Shown one piece after another: positions 28,401-35,979 of a stretch of 64,000 nt of DNA. The notes beneath the pieces are model-generated. The model did no database searches. It had not been told where the DNA came from and saw only the letters and a program-made list of their open reading frames with translations. Where the stretch lies: positions 36,196-100,195 of the forward strand of contig NZ_PVNB01000015.1 in assembly GCF_003001995.1 (NCBI RefSeq), read 5' to 3'. A program made the position numbers and the translations under genes. Source of the stretch: Orenia metallireducens (GTDB taxonomy: Bacteria > Bacillota > Halanaerobiia > Halobacteroidales > Halobacteroidaceae). Each line of letters opens with the position of its first letter. The stretch's first letter is position 1.

Positions 28401-28561
28401 GCACCATTATATTGTGTTTGAACAACAACATAAGGCAGATCCAAATCTGGTAATAGATCAACCCCTAATCTAGTAAAGGATACTCCACCAATCAATACGA
28501 CTAGGAGTACAAACATGGTAATTGCTATTGGGCGATCTATCGAAAAATCAGAAAGCTTCAT
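25484..28561 (-). CDS. RND-family efflux transporter permease (AcrB/HAE1-like)
   Basis: A protein of 1025 residues, full length, with the duplicated RND layout: TM1 (MKLSDFSIDRPIAITMFVLL), large periplasmic loop, six membrane segments, repeat. The TM4 region GIGMLLDNSVVVLENIYRHH holds the proton-relay Asp (with Asn in the next position), and the second-half counterpart is GIVVNNGIVLVDYIN. It exports drugs, lipids or other hydrophobic compounds by proton antiport. It overlaps the adaptor gene by one base (28561), so the two are translationally coupled. Last gene of the tetR-tolC-adaptor-permease operon. Substrate unknown. Confidence 0.96.
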   Translation of the reverse strand: MKLSDFSIDRPIAITMFVLLVVLIGGVSFTRLGVDLLPDLDLPYVVVQTQYNGASPEEVEDSLTDPLEETVATVEGLDKIHSTSKEGVSTIILEFDWGADIDNAKNDVRDKVDMVKDALPDGADEPIIMQFDPANEPIVRIAMSGSNLTYLKQLAEDKFETQLEKISGVAAVDIVGGLDREIQIKVNQEKLNGYGLTLDDISSSIKSSNLNMSVGEVDDGTKKLSLKGEGEFQSVDEIRAIQLISSSGQKINLSDIAVVEDTHAEIKQYSYLKGKRSITLGVKKQNDANTVEVADEVNKQIEKLKQEVPENIEVKVISDTSEFIKDSIASVQQNFFMGGILAVIILFLFLRNIRTTVIISTAIPTSVIATLAMMYFGGLTLNNLTLGGLSLGIGMLLDNSVVVLENIYRHHHEGLGRVQAAKEGTAEVGIAIFASTMTTVIVFLPMLFVEGIAGVIFTPMSKTIAFSLLASLVIALTFIPMLSSKLLRVEVDESKNKRGVITKAYQKLLKVSLKWRYAIALSLIVILVLFAFGLKSKLIPLQVEFMPQSDRGTVNLYFELAQGTKLENTNEFIKEMKHKIDDIPEIESFSSEVGSNSNSYEGEIEVDLVDLEDRERSVTEIAEVIRTRLKDVAGAKINVVPQTSMMGRQGKGGSAINVNVQGPDLDTLLALAKRIEGEIEATEGTRNIAITPKASKPELEIIPKENLAKELGITKQQLFNTLDTAIDGAEVSKYKENGKEYDIRLKLFDDETNSVNKLLNIKINSPQGGLVPLSQIAKIRYATGPNAIEREEQERKFTISTDTHNRSLGAVLGDIQGRLAKLDLPAGYSINYQGDAGDMAESFQELGKAMILAIILVYMVMAAQFESLVHPFIIMFTVPVSLVGAISALAITGVPLSINGFIGIIMLAGIVVNNGIVLVDYINTRREYEDREQAILNAGPIRLRPVMMTSLTTILAMIPLALGIGAGAEMQQSMAIVVIGGLSLATVLTLVIVPVIYDIMEDLSQLVMNFLRKILHGDEETEIKA

Positions 28562-29829
28562 TATTGCCCACCTCCTCCTACAATTCGCACTTCATATCCT
28601 GCTGTTAATTGTTCTGAACCAACAGTAATTACTCTATCTCCTGCTTCAATTCCTGATAGAACCTCTACATCTTCTGTAGTAGTTAAGCCAGTACTTACTT
28701 TCTTTTTAACTGCCTTATTATTTTCAACTATGTAGATATAGGAATTACCATCTTCTTGAATTAGTGCTTGTTTGGGAATAACTACCTTTCCTGCACTGTA
28801 ATCTATTTCAATCTTAACTTCAGCATACATTCCTGCTTTAATTAAGTTACTACTATTATCAACGTTGATTTCAACTGGAAAGCCTAACTTCTCTTGATTT
28901 AATGCTGGACTAATATTAGCAATCTTACCTTCCAATTTATGATCTAAGGCATTAAAATCTACCTCTACTGGCTGATTTAATTCCAAGTTATTAATATTCT
29001 TCTCACTAACATAGGTTTTAATCTTGATTGAACTAAGATTTATAATCGAAATTACTGGTTGTGTTCCAGCCATCTCCCCTACTTCAATATTAACCTCTGC
29101 TATTACCCCAGCAAAGGGAGCAGTAATTTCAGTCTTAGCTAAATTTAACTTAGCAGTATCTAATTTAGCTTCTGCTTGAGCTACATTAGATTTTTGGGTA
29201 TTAATCGCCTCTTGAGTTGGTCCTGCTTGTGACATCTTTAAAGACTCCTGTAAGGCCTTATAATTATTTTTAGCACTGATATACTCTGTTCTAACACTCT
29301 CTAATTGCTGCTTAGAGACAGCCTCTTTATCAAATAATCTTTGATAACGTTTATAATCTCTTTCTTTCTGTTCATAGCTAGCCTTAGCTTGCTCTACTTG
29401 GGCAGTTAACTTATCGATCTCTTCTTGTCTACTTCCAGCTAAAAGCTCTTCTAAAGCAGCTTGGGCTGCCTTCAATCCTGTTTGGGCTTCAGCTACTTGT
29501 GCTTTGATATCTGCTTGATCTAACTGAATTAACTTATCTCCTGCTTCAACTCTATCACCTTCATCAACTAATACCTCTATTACCTTCTTCTGCAATTGAG
29601 GGGTTAAATCAGCTGACTTGACTGCTTTAGCTGTTCCTGTAACTGTAATATAATTGGTTATCTCACCAGTTTTTGCTGTTATGGCCTCTACTGGGATTCC
29701 AGTTACTTCTTGGGGCTTCTCTTGGGTGCTTGCCTCTTTGGCTTGCTTTGATCCACAACCTGTTAGAGCAGTAACTGTTACTCCTAATATTAATAAAACC
29801 ATAATTATCCTCTTATAATCTCTTAGCAT
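28561..29829 (-). CDS. Efflux periplasmic adaptor (HlyD/MexA family) lipoprotein
   Basis: A protein of 422 residues. The N-terminus has a signal sequence with lipobox LTGC (Cys about 26), so it is probably lipid-anchored. A barrel-sandwich lipoyl half (GDRVEAGDKLIQLDQADIKAQV) precedes a long helical hairpin rich in Ala/Gln (about 120-235), then the second lipoyl half (ITAPFAGVIAEVNIEVGE), a beta barrel and the membrane-proximal domain. It links the RND permease to the TolC channel. It lies 18 bases after the tolC-type gene. The hairpin length fits a TolC-docking adaptor and hence a true outer membrane. Confidence 0.94.
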   Translation of the reverse strand: MLRDYKRIIMVLLILGVTVTALTGCGSKQAKEASTQEKPQEVTGIPVEAITAKTGEITNYITVTGTAKAVKSADLTPQLQKKVIEVLVDEGDRVEAGDKLIQLDQADIKAQVAEAQTGLKAAQAALEELLAGSRQEEIDKLTAQVEQAKASYEQKERDYKRYQRLFDKEAVSKQQLESVRTEYISAKNNYKALQESLKMSQAGPTQEAINTQKSNVAQAEAKLDTAKLNLAKTEITAPFAGVIAEVNIEVGEMAGTQPVISIINLSSIKIKTYVSEKNINNLELNQPVEVDFNALDHKLEGKIANISPALNQEKLGFPVEINVDNSSNLIKAGMYAEVKIEIDYSAGKVVIPKQALIQEDGNSYIYIVENNKAVKKKVSTGLTTTEDVEVLSGIEAGDRVITVGSEQLTAGYEVRIVGGGGQ

Positions 29830-29847
29830 GGTACTTCCTCCTTAGAT

Positions 29848-31125
29848 TTATTTTACTTCTGCTAAATTCTTTCCAATTACCTTATTCAATTCAGCCACTG
29901 CTAAATTATAATCATAAATAGCTTGATAATATTGAGTTCTAACCTGTTGATAAGTAGTTTGAACATCTAGTAAATCCAAACTGCTAATAATTCCTTCCCT
30001 AAACATTAACTCATTATTCTCTAAATCCTCTTGAGCCTGCTTTAAATTCAACTCATTTAATTTAATCATATCTTTAGCTGCTCTTAAATTTAATAATGTA
30101 CTTTTAAGCGATAACCTAAGATCTTTTTTAGTCTGCTTTTGGTCGATCTGAACCTTCTCTAACACCTTATTTAATTGTGTTTCTTGTTCTTTATCACGGC
30201 CACCATTAAATAGATTATAACTGAGATTTAAAGTAGCCCTCCACTCACCATCACTTACTCTCAATTTATCATCACTGGCTTCATACCCCGCATTTAAACT
30301 GACCTCAGGATAGAGATTACTGTTCTTCTCTCTCTTTAAATTTAACTTGGCATTCTCTTCTTGCAAATCTAGTAATTTAAAAGCAGTTTTATTATGTAAA
30401 GCATACTCATAAGCCTCTTCTAGCTTAAACTCTGCTTCTTGCCAATCTAAAGTATCACTAATCTCCAATTCAACATTATCTTCCATATTTAAGGTATTCT
30501 TCAAGGCTAGCTTAGCAGTCTCAAAATTGTTTTTGGCAACCAATAAATCCTGCTGCGCCTGATTATAGCTGACTCTTGCCTGTAATACATCACTTTTAGT
30601 ATTTATTCCTACCTCTTTATTGACTTCAGCTACTTCCACATACTCCTTATTCTGCTCTACCTGCTGCTCTCGTACCTTAAGGATCTCTTTAGCCTTTAAA
30701 ATATTATAATACTCTTCTAATACCTGATAAATAAGCTCTTCTTTCTGCTGTTCTAACTCTAATTTACTGATCTCTAAAGTATTTTTAGCGATTGCATAAG
30801 CTGATCTTAATTGTCCAGCTTGATAGATTGGCTGATTTAGATCTAAGCTGACACTATAGTTATCATTAGCTCCATTTTGTTCTTCACCAAATCTAGTATA
30901 TCCACTTCCCAAATCCACAGTAGGATAAAAGGCTCCTTCTGCCTCTCTTAACTGGGCTTCTGCACCTTCAATCTCTTTTCTTAATTTATTCAATTCTGAA
31001 TTCTGCTCTAAAGCAATTTCAATTGCTTCCTCTTTATCAACAACATAAATATAATGTGCAGAAGCAATTGCATTAAAAGCAAATAATAGAACAATTACTA
31101 AGATATAAGCCTCTTTTCTTTTCAT
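29848..31125 (-). CDS. TolC-family outer membrane efflux protein
   Basis: A protein of 425 residues. A signal peptide (about 1-22, ending AIASA) is followed by two homologous halves of long helices and short strands (YPTVDLGSGYTRFG; later YPEVSLNAGYEAS), typical of the trimeric TolC channel-tunnel. It forms the outer-membrane exit duct of the RND pump. Its presence is direct evidence for a diderm envelope. It starts 20 bases after tetR, within one operon. The ribosome site AAGGAGGATTATTT is clear. Confidence 0.94.
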   Translation of the reverse strand: MKRKEAYILVIVLLFAFNAIASAHYIYVVDKEEAIEIALEQNSELNKLRKEIEGAEAQLREAEGAFYPTVDLGSGYTRFGEEQNGANDNYSVSLDLNQPIYQAGQLRSAYAIAKNTLEISKLELEQQKEELIYQVLEEYYNILKAKEILKVREQQVEQNKEYVEVAEVNKEVGINTKSDVLQARVSYNQAQQDLLVAKNNFETAKLALKNTLNMEDNVELEISDTLDWQEAEFKLEEAYEYALHNKTAFKLLDLQEENAKLNLKREKNSNLYPEVSLNAGYEASDDKLRVSDGEWRATLNLSYNLFNGGRDKEQETQLNKVLEKVQIDQKQTKKDLRLSLKSTLLNLRAAKDMIKLNELNLKQAQEDLENNELMFREGIISSLDLLDVQTTYQQVRTQYYQAIYDYNLAVAELNKVIGKNLAEVK

Positions 31126-31145
31126 AAATAATCCTCCTTAATCTC

Positions 31146-31721
31146 TTAAACTTTAATTCCCTTAAATATAATCTTTAAAATTAAATCTGTTGTCTCTTCT
31201 ACATCCTCTAACTCATAAATACTAGGATTATAAGCTCCTCCAATAGCTCCTAAGATGAAATTAGCCAACTCTTTTGCTTGAATATCTGCAACAAGTTCAC
31301 CATTCTCTTGTCCTTCTTTAATTATTTTAGCTACACTATTAATTGCTACTTTCCGTAATTGCTGTATTTCCTTATAAAAGTTTTCACCTGGACTAGCGGA
31401 ACACTCTTGGGTCATTTTAACAATATTTTTACCTTTCTTGAAATAACTAATATGTAATCTAATTATTGCTTCTATTTTTTCTACAGCAGTTTTGTTATTC
31501 TGCTCAGCCTCCTTAGCTAACTTATTATTAACTAATTCAGCCCCTGAAACGATAATCCCCCAAAATAACTCTTCTTTACTGCTGAAATACCAATAAACTG
31601 TCCCCTTGGCTACTCCCGCTTCATCAGCTATCTCAGCAACAGTTGTATTATGATATCCCTGCTGGGCAAATAATTTAATCGCCGCCTGAATTAACCGTTC
31701 CTTCTTCGATTTTTCTTCCAT
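31146..31721 (-). CDS. TetR/AcrR-family transcriptional regulator
   Basis: A protein of 191 residues. The N-terminal helix-turn-helix is standard: IQAAIKLFAQQGYHNTTVAEIADEAGVAKGTVYWYFSSKEEL. The C-terminal region is a helical ligand-binding domain. It is the first gene of the RND operon, 20 bases before tolC, and two inverted repeats (31754-31781) lie just upstream, over the expected transcription start. This supports autorepression of the whole pump operon, relieved by a pump substrate. GGAGGAGG precedes the ATG. Confidence 0.95.
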   Translation of the reverse strand: MEEKSKKERLIQAAIKLFAQQGYHNTTVAEIADEAGVAKGTVYWYFSSKEELFWGIIVSGAELVNNKLAKEAEQNNKTAVEKIEAIIRLHISYFKKGKNIVKMTQECSASPGENFYKEIQQLRKVAINSVAKIIKEGQENGELVADIQAKELANFILGAIGGAYNPSIYELEDVEETTDLILKIIFKGIKV

Positions 31722-31753
31722 GCATCCTCCTCCTCTTCAAAAATATATATCAC

Positions 31754-31781
31754 CTGACTGGTCAGTTTGACCTAGTAGTCA
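31754..31781. promoter_or_regulatory. Double TetR-type operator of the efflux operon
   Basis: CTGAC-TG-GTCAG (31754-31765) and TGAC-N6-GTCA (31768-31781) are adjacent inverted repeats sharing the TGAC half-site. They lie immediately downstream of the -10 on the minus strand. Confidence 0.75.
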
Positions 31782-31783
31782 AT

Positions 31784-31812
31784 ATACTAACATAAGTTTT
31801 CCTTAAAGTCAA
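31784..31812 (-). promoter_or_regulatory. Sigma-A promoter of the efflux operon
   Basis: On the minus strand TTGACT (31812-31807), a 17-base spacer and TAGTAT (31789-31784). Confidence 0.65.
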
Positions 31813-31925
31813 TGATTTTCCATATTAAGAGAATGATATTAATTTTTGTAGTTTAAATTATTTTTTTATGAAGGAAGATGTTTCTTGTGAGTTTATATTA
31901 TTTTAATTTTAAATGGTAAGAGGTT

Positions 31926-32022
31926 ATGTGGAATATTAAGACAGTAACAAGTTGTGAGAAAAGCTTCTTACTCGTTACCCGTTACTCGTCACTGATTTCT
32001 AAAGTATCTTAATATCTTTATA
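31926..32022. repeat. Terminal-repeat element, GAGTAA class
   Basis: The ends GGAATATTAAGACAGTAAC and, reverse-complemented, AAAGATATTAAGATACTTTAG are imperfect inverted copies. The arms are GTAACAAGTTGTGAG-like and CTCGTTACCCGTTACTCG-like. The rest of 31722-32188 holds the tetR promoter/operator and AT-rich DNA upstream of the next gene. Confidence 0.65.
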
Positions 32023-32188
32023 TTCTCTCACTCTTAATTCTAGAATCAATAAATTTATTTTCCTATCATCAATTTATTTCATCACTACTTATGCTAAAGT
32101 TTCTTTTTTCTACATCTATTGATAATATAGAACAAAAAATATATAATAAATAGAGCAACTAAAATAAACACAGAAAGGTAGGAAGCAG

Positions 32189-32767
32189 ATGACTTATCAT
32201 ACCCATTCACTATTTGGTTTTGTTTTTGCAGTAGTTATCATCAAGATATTAGCAATATTTAATGTTATAGATTTATCTTATTTAATTGAAGGGTCAATCT
32301 TTAATGGAGACTTATGGAAGTTCTATACCGCAGCAATTATCGGTTCATTATTGCCTGATATAGATCATGCTAGTAGTAAAGCAGGGAAGGCTTTATGGTT
32401 TATTAGTAAGCCTTTGAAGTGGTTTGGAATTAAGCATCGTGGCTTTACCCATAGCTTATTAGGCTTTATATTATTTGGGTTCTTAACTAAAGAGTTGATC
32501 GACTTAAATTGGATTAGTGAATTAATCTGGTATGGACTATTAATAGGTTATATCAGCCATATCTTAGCAGATATGCTCAATGTTCATGGTATCCCCCTCT
32601 TTTATCCTAATGATAGGAGATTTAAATTTCATACAAATATTACTACTGGAAGCTGGGGAGAGCATCTTATCTTCTTAGTCATCTTTACAGCAGTGACTCT
32701 AATTATTGCTTATGAACGTGGATATGTAAACTTTAATTTTAATAACTTAATAAGTATCTTTAATTAA
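32189..32767 (+). CDS. YdjM-family membrane-bound metal-dependent hydrolase (DUF457)
   Basis: A protein of 192 residues with about four hydrophobic segments. Conserved metal-binding-type motifs of the family are visible: the N-terminal THSLFGF, GSLLPDIDHASSKAG (about 55-69), the KHRGFTHSLLGF motif (about 88-99) and GYISHILADMLNVHGIPLFYP. Probable inner-membrane hydrolase, perhaps acting on phospholipid-like substrates; the reaction is not established for most members. Single gene, with a bidirectional terminator shared with the converging csoR-like gene. Confidence 0.88.
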   Translation: MTYHTHSLFGFVFAVVIIKILAIFNVIDLSYLIEGSIFNGDLWKFYTAAIIGSLLPDIDHASSKAGKALWFISKPLKWFGIKHRGFTHSLLGFILFGFLTKELIDLNWISELIWYGLLIGYISHILADMLNVHGIPLFYPNDRRFKFHTNITTGSWGEHLIFLVIFTAVTLIIAYERGYVNFNFNNLISIFN

Positions 32768-32798
32768 TAGTAGAGATAACTTATTTGTATAGTCTATA

Positions 32799-32838
32799 AA
32801 TAAAAAAATTTACTGCTTAAGCAGTAAATTTTTTTATT
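32799..32838. terminator. Bidirectional terminator
   Basis: A perfect palindrome with arms AAAAAAATTTACTGCTT and complement (32802-32835) between convergent genes, A/T tracts on both sides. Confidence 0.9.
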
Positions 32839-33112
32839 TAGTAAATTTTAAGACCTTATTCAAAGCATCTCTAACTGAATCTTTGAGTTCATCTTGACTA
32901 TCCAAGGAATCAGAGATACAATCACATAGATTACTTTCAATCAAGGACAATCCAATCTTATTGATAGAAGATTTGATTGCGGAAATCTGTATTAAGATAT
33001 CTGCACAATCCTTCCCCTCTTCAATCATCCGCTCTATACCACCAATATGCCCTTTGACTGTTCTCAAACGGGTTATTAGCTCTTTTTGTAGTTGATTTTC
33101 AATCTTTGCCAT
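32834..33112 (-). CDS. CsoR/FrmR/CstR-family metal- or persulfide-sensing repressor
   Basis: A protein of 92 residues, all helical, with the family core RLRTVKGHIGGIERMIEEGKDC. In copper-sensing CsoR the ligands are Cys36, His61 and Cys65. Here Cys36 and Cys65 are present (plus Cys63), but position 61 is Asn (ESNLCDC). Loss of the His argues against Cu(I) sensing and fits CstR-like persulfide/sulfane-sulfur sensing through a Cys pair. It follows trx on the same strand, 55 bases downstream, with a terminator between. A G-tract palindrome at 33518-33534 by the trx promoter is the likely operator. Confidence 0.88.
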   Translation of the reverse strand: MAKIENQLQKELITRLRTVKGHIGGIERMIEEGKDCADILIQISAIKSSINKIGLSLIESNLCDCISDSLDSQDELKDSVRDALNKVLKFTK

Positions 33113-33137
33113 TACACCACCCCTAAAAAGAGTGTAA

Positions 33138-33172
33138 ATATAATAAAAGGTGGTTAACCACCTTTTATTATA
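33138..33172 (-). terminator. Hairpin terminator after thioredoxin gene
   Basis: A palindrome with arms TATAATAAAAGGTGGTT and complement; overlaps the trx stop region and precedes the csoR-like gene by about 25 bases. Read-through would join the two genes. Confidence 0.8.
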
Positions 33173-33491
33173 AACTATTTATCTTATTCTCCAAATCACC
33201 TTTAGAAGAGAACCCAATCTGTCTATCAACTGCTTCTCCACCTTTAAAGAATACTAGATTTGGAATACTTGCTACTTGATATTCAGTAGCTAACTCTTGG
33301 TTATCATCAACATTGACTTTAGCAACCTTAACCTTACCAGTATACTCTGCACCTAACTCTTCTAAAACTGGAGCAATTGCTTGACAAGGTCCACACCAAG
33401 GTGCCCAAAAATCAACTACTACTGGCATATCAGAGTTCAATACCTCTTCTTCAAAGTTATCTTTATTTACTTCAACTGTATGTTGTCCCAC
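33168..33491 (-). CDS. trxA: Thioredoxin
   Basis: A protein of 107 residues, normal length. The active site WCGPC sits in VVVDFWAPWCGPCQAIAP and the cis-proline motif is SIPNLVFF. It reduces protein disulfides in the cytosol with thioredoxin reductase, which is not in the window. The GTG start at 33491 (MGQHTVEV) is chosen because GAGG lies eight bases upstream; the GTG at 33500 is inside that site. It is under a near-perfect promoter with a CsoR/CstR-type operator at the start of transcription, so it is likely part of a sulfur- or redox-stress response. Confidence 0.93.
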   Translation of the reverse strand: MGQHTVEVNKDNFEEEVLNSDMPVVVDFWAPWCGPCQAIAPVLEELGAEYTGKVKVAKVNVDDNQELATEYQVASIPNLVFFKGGEAVDRQIGFSSKGDLENKINSL

Positions 33492-33517
33492 TAAAATCAC
33501 CTCACTATTATTTTTTT

Positions 33518-33534
33518 ACCCCTCCCCAAGGGGT
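33518..33534. promoter_or_regulatory. CsoR/CstR-type G-tract operator of trx
   Basis: The palindromic sequence ACCCCTCCCCAAGGGGT has C-tract/G-tract halves as in operators of the CsoR family. It lies at about +1 to +18 of the trx transcript. It is the only such GC-rich tract in an otherwise AT-rich intergene. Confidence 0.7.
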
Positions 33535-33542
33535 CTGGCTAT

Positions 33543-33571
33543 ATTATATATATTTTCTGCTAATCTGTCAA
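33543..33571 (-). promoter_or_regulatory. Sigma-A promoter of trx
   Basis: On the minus strand TTGACA (33571-33566), 17-base spacer and TATAAT (33548-33543): a perfect consensus pair. Confidence 0.88.
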
Positions 33572-33589
33572 GAAGGTCTACAGCTAAAC

Positions 33590-34033
33590 TTACTTCACAT
33601 ATAATAATTTGACTCCAACTGCTAATAATAAGAGTCCCACTAGTTGTATCCAATGAAACTCTATCTTCTCTAAACCAAAAAGCCCAAAATGATCTACTAA
33701 AACTGCGGTTAGAACCTGTCCAGCTACTATAGCAGTAGTAGCATTGGCTACTCCAAGATGAGGTATACTATAGATTACCCCATAAAGAATAATAACATTA
33801 AGTAGTCCTCCTAAATAAGTATACCAAGGTGCTTCTGCTAATTGGGACCAATCACCTTTGCCTAAAGATAGAGCAAACAAAAGTAAAGCTACCAACACTG
33901 TAGCTATAATATGAACTACAAAGGTAGCCTCTAACTGCCCTACCACTTTACCAAGTACAGAATTTAATGATCCCTGTATTGCCATAGCTAAACCTGATAC
34001 AGCTGCAACAATGATAAATATAATACCTTCCAT
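33590..34033 (-). CDS. DMT-superfamily small membrane protein (DUF606/YdcZ type)
   Basis: A protein of 147 residues with five hydrophobic segments. The first segment IVAAVSGLAMAIQGSLNSVLGKVVG and the later GVANATTAIVAGQVLTAVLVDHFG are typical of the half-size DUF606 members of the drug/metabolite transporter superfamily. Such proteins probably dimerise in the inner membrane; substrates are generally unknown. The gene stops 19 bases before the trx -35 on the same strand, so it is a separate unit. Confidence 0.85.
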   Translation of the reverse strand: MEGIIFIIVAAVSGLAMAIQGSLNSVLGKVVGQLEATFVVHIIATVLVALLLFALSLGKGDWSQLAEAPWYTYLGGLLNVIILYGVIYSIPHLGVANATTAIVAGQVLTAVLVDHFGLFGLEKIEFHWIQLVGLLLLAVGVKLLYVK

Positions 34034-34177
34034 TGATTGTCTCCTTAAATAAAGATTATTTTCTTTAGTTTAAGGAATTTTAAAGATTTTATTCTTTATT
34101 TTTTTAAGCTCCCAAAATTCTTTAATAGTAATTTGCAACTAAGCAAAGATATTAAAGCAAGATATTTCTATAAATCT

Positions 34178-34330
34178 TTACTTCTCCATAAACTCTTTTT
34201 TGAATAATTTTAAATTTTCAATCATATTCTTATATCCGCTCTTTACTGAGTCTGATAAGCTAGGGTCAGCTAATTTAGCTTTATACTTCTCCAGCAGAAT
34301 ATCGATTTCAATAATCTTATCCATATCCAT
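34178..34330 (-). CDS. Small hypothetical protein (50 residues)
   Basis: The ATG at 34330 (MDMDKIIEID) has GGGAGG eight bases upstream, a good reason to think it is translated. The product is helical and charged (LLEKYKAKL, SGYKNMIENLKLFKKEF), with no membrane segment or Cys. It recalls small helical Firmicute proteins, but no family is recognised. It sits alone between the DMT gene and the divergent dapL. Confidence 0.5.
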   Translation of the reverse strand: MDMDKIIEIDILLEKYKAKLADPSLSDSVKSGYKNMIENLKLFKKEFMEK

Positions 34331-34476
34331 CTCTTCGCCTCCCTTTTTAATAAAACCCAATTATAAGGTATGCTTTAAACTTAATATATGTAAAATAATA
34401 AATAAAAATCACACTAACCTCTAATCACTAATGTCAGCTTAGGGACTATTAATTAATAACTATTTTCAATAATCAG

Positions 34477-34505
34477 TTGATTTACAAGCAAGAAATCTAT
34501 ATAAT
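34477..34505 (+). promoter_or_regulatory. Sigma-A promoter of dapL
   Basis: TTGATT (34477-34482), 17-base spacer, TATAAT (34500-34505), leader of about 58 bases. Confidence 0.78.
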
Positions 34506-34568
34506 AAATATTGGAGAAAATATAGATACTATAATGAAACCATGTATTTGAGAAGGGAGAATCGGATT

Positions 34569-35810
34569 ATGACAGAAGAAAGCTACATACAGAATCTATT
34601 TGCTGAGAGAATTGGAGGAAGTAAGTTCGGTAAGGATACTACTATTTACAAATTTGAAAAAATTAAAAGAGCTAAAAGAGCTGCTAAGGCAGCGCATCCT
34701 GATATAGAGTTAATTGATATGGGTGTTGGTGAGCCAGATTGGATGGCTGATAAAGAAGTAGTAGAGACATTATATGCAGAGGCTCAAAAACCAGAAAATC
34801 GTTTCTACTCTGATAACGGTATTGAAGAGTTTAAAAAAGCTGCTGCTGAATATATGGAGAAGGTGTTTGGTGTAAGTGGATTAGACCCAGAGACTGAGAT
34901 CAATCATTCTATTGGTTCTAAACCAGCTCTAGCAATGTTACCAAGTGCTTTTATCAACCCTGGTGATATCACTATTATGACAGTACCAGGCTATCCTGTA
35001 ATGGGAACACATACCAAATGGTTAGGTGGAGAAGTTGTTAACCTTCCATTACTTAAAGAGAATAATTTCTTACCTGATTTAAGTACTTTAACTGAAGATC
35101 AGAAGAAGAGAGCTAAATTATTATACTTAAACTACCCTAATAATCCAACAGGAGCTAGTGCAACTAAAGAGTTCTTTGAATCAGTAATTGAATTTGCTAA
35201 AGAAAATGATATCATTGTAATCCATGATGCTGCTTATGCAGGATTGGTATTTGATGATAATAAACCTTTAAGCTTCTTGTCAATTCCTGGCGCTAAAGAG
35301 GTAGGTATTGAGATTCAATCATTATCTAAATCCTTTAATATGACTGGCTGGAGAATGGCCTTTGTAGCAGGTAATGCCAAAGTAGTTAAAGCCTTTGCTA
35401 CAGTTAAGGACAATAACGACTCTGGACAGTTTATTCCAATCCAACTGGCAGGAGCTTATGCATTAAGACATCCAGAGATTACTGAAAAGACTTCTGAAAA
35501 ATACTCCCGTCGCCATGAATTATTGGCTGAAGCTTTAAAAGAGGTTGGTTTTGATGCAGTAAAGCCTAAAGGTTCTTTCTACTTATATGTAGAGATTCCT
35601 AAAGGAACTAAGAGTGGAGCAGAATTTGCTAATGCTGAGGAGTTCTCTCAATTCTTAATCAAAGAAAAACTAATCTCTACAGTACCTTGGGACGATGCAG
35701 GAAACTTCGTTCGTTTCTCTGTTACTTTTGTGGCAGAAGATGAAGAGGATGAAAAACGAGTCCTTACAGAGGTTAAGAAGAGATTATCTGATATTGAATT
35801 TATATTCTAA
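34569..35810 (+). CDS. dapL: LL-diaminopimelate aminotransferase
   Basis: A protein of 413 residues, normal for DapL. This PLP enzyme makes LL-2,6-diaminopimelate directly from tetrahydrodipicolinate and glutamate, for lysine and cell-wall precursors. Seen: DMGVGEPDWMAD, PGYPVMGTHTKWLGG, LNYPNNPTGA, and the PLP lysine in SLSKSFNMTGWRMAF. The start at 34569 follows GGGAG by nine bases; the upstream ATG at 34542 has no site. Its last ~100 codons and terminator are duplicated 2.4 kb downstream (37924-38276). The DapL2-type subclass is likely but not certain. Confidence 0.94.
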   Translation: MTEESYIQNLFAERIGGSKFGKDTTIYKFEKIKRAKRAAKAAHPDIELIDMGVGEPDWMADKEVVETLYAEAQKPENRFYSDNGIEEFKKAAAEYMEKVFGVSGLDPETEINHSIGSKPALAMLPSAFINPGDITIMTVPGYPVMGTHTKWLGGEVVNLPLLKENNFLPDLSTLTEDQKKRAKLLYLNYPNNPTGASATKEFFESVIEFAKENDIIVIHDAAYAGLVFDDNKPLSFLSIPGAKEVGIEIQSLSKSFNMTGWRMAFVAGNAKVVKAFATVKDNNDSGQFIPIQLAGAYALRHPEITEKTSEKYSRRHELLAEALKEVGFDAVKPKGSFYLYVEIPKGTKSGAEFANAEEFSQFLIKEKLISTVPWDDAGNFVRFSVTFVAEDEEDEKRVLTEVKKRLSDIEFIF

Positions 35811-35812
35811 TA

Positions 35813-35838
35813 AAAAACCCCGCAGCTGCGGGGTTTTT
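35813..35838 (+). terminator. Intrinsic terminator after dapL
   Basis: GC-rich stem CCCCGCAG/CTGCGGGG flanked by A6 and T5. An identical copy occurs at 38249-38276. Confidence 0.95.
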
Positions 35839-35979
35839 ACTTTAATTATAACATTATCATCATTTTTATAATTGATAATTTTATTGTTCAACCATAGACA
35901 AATTATTTTTTATTAATTATTTTATTGAACAATAATATTCTTTTCATGTTTATCAAACTATTTGAATATAAAGATTATG

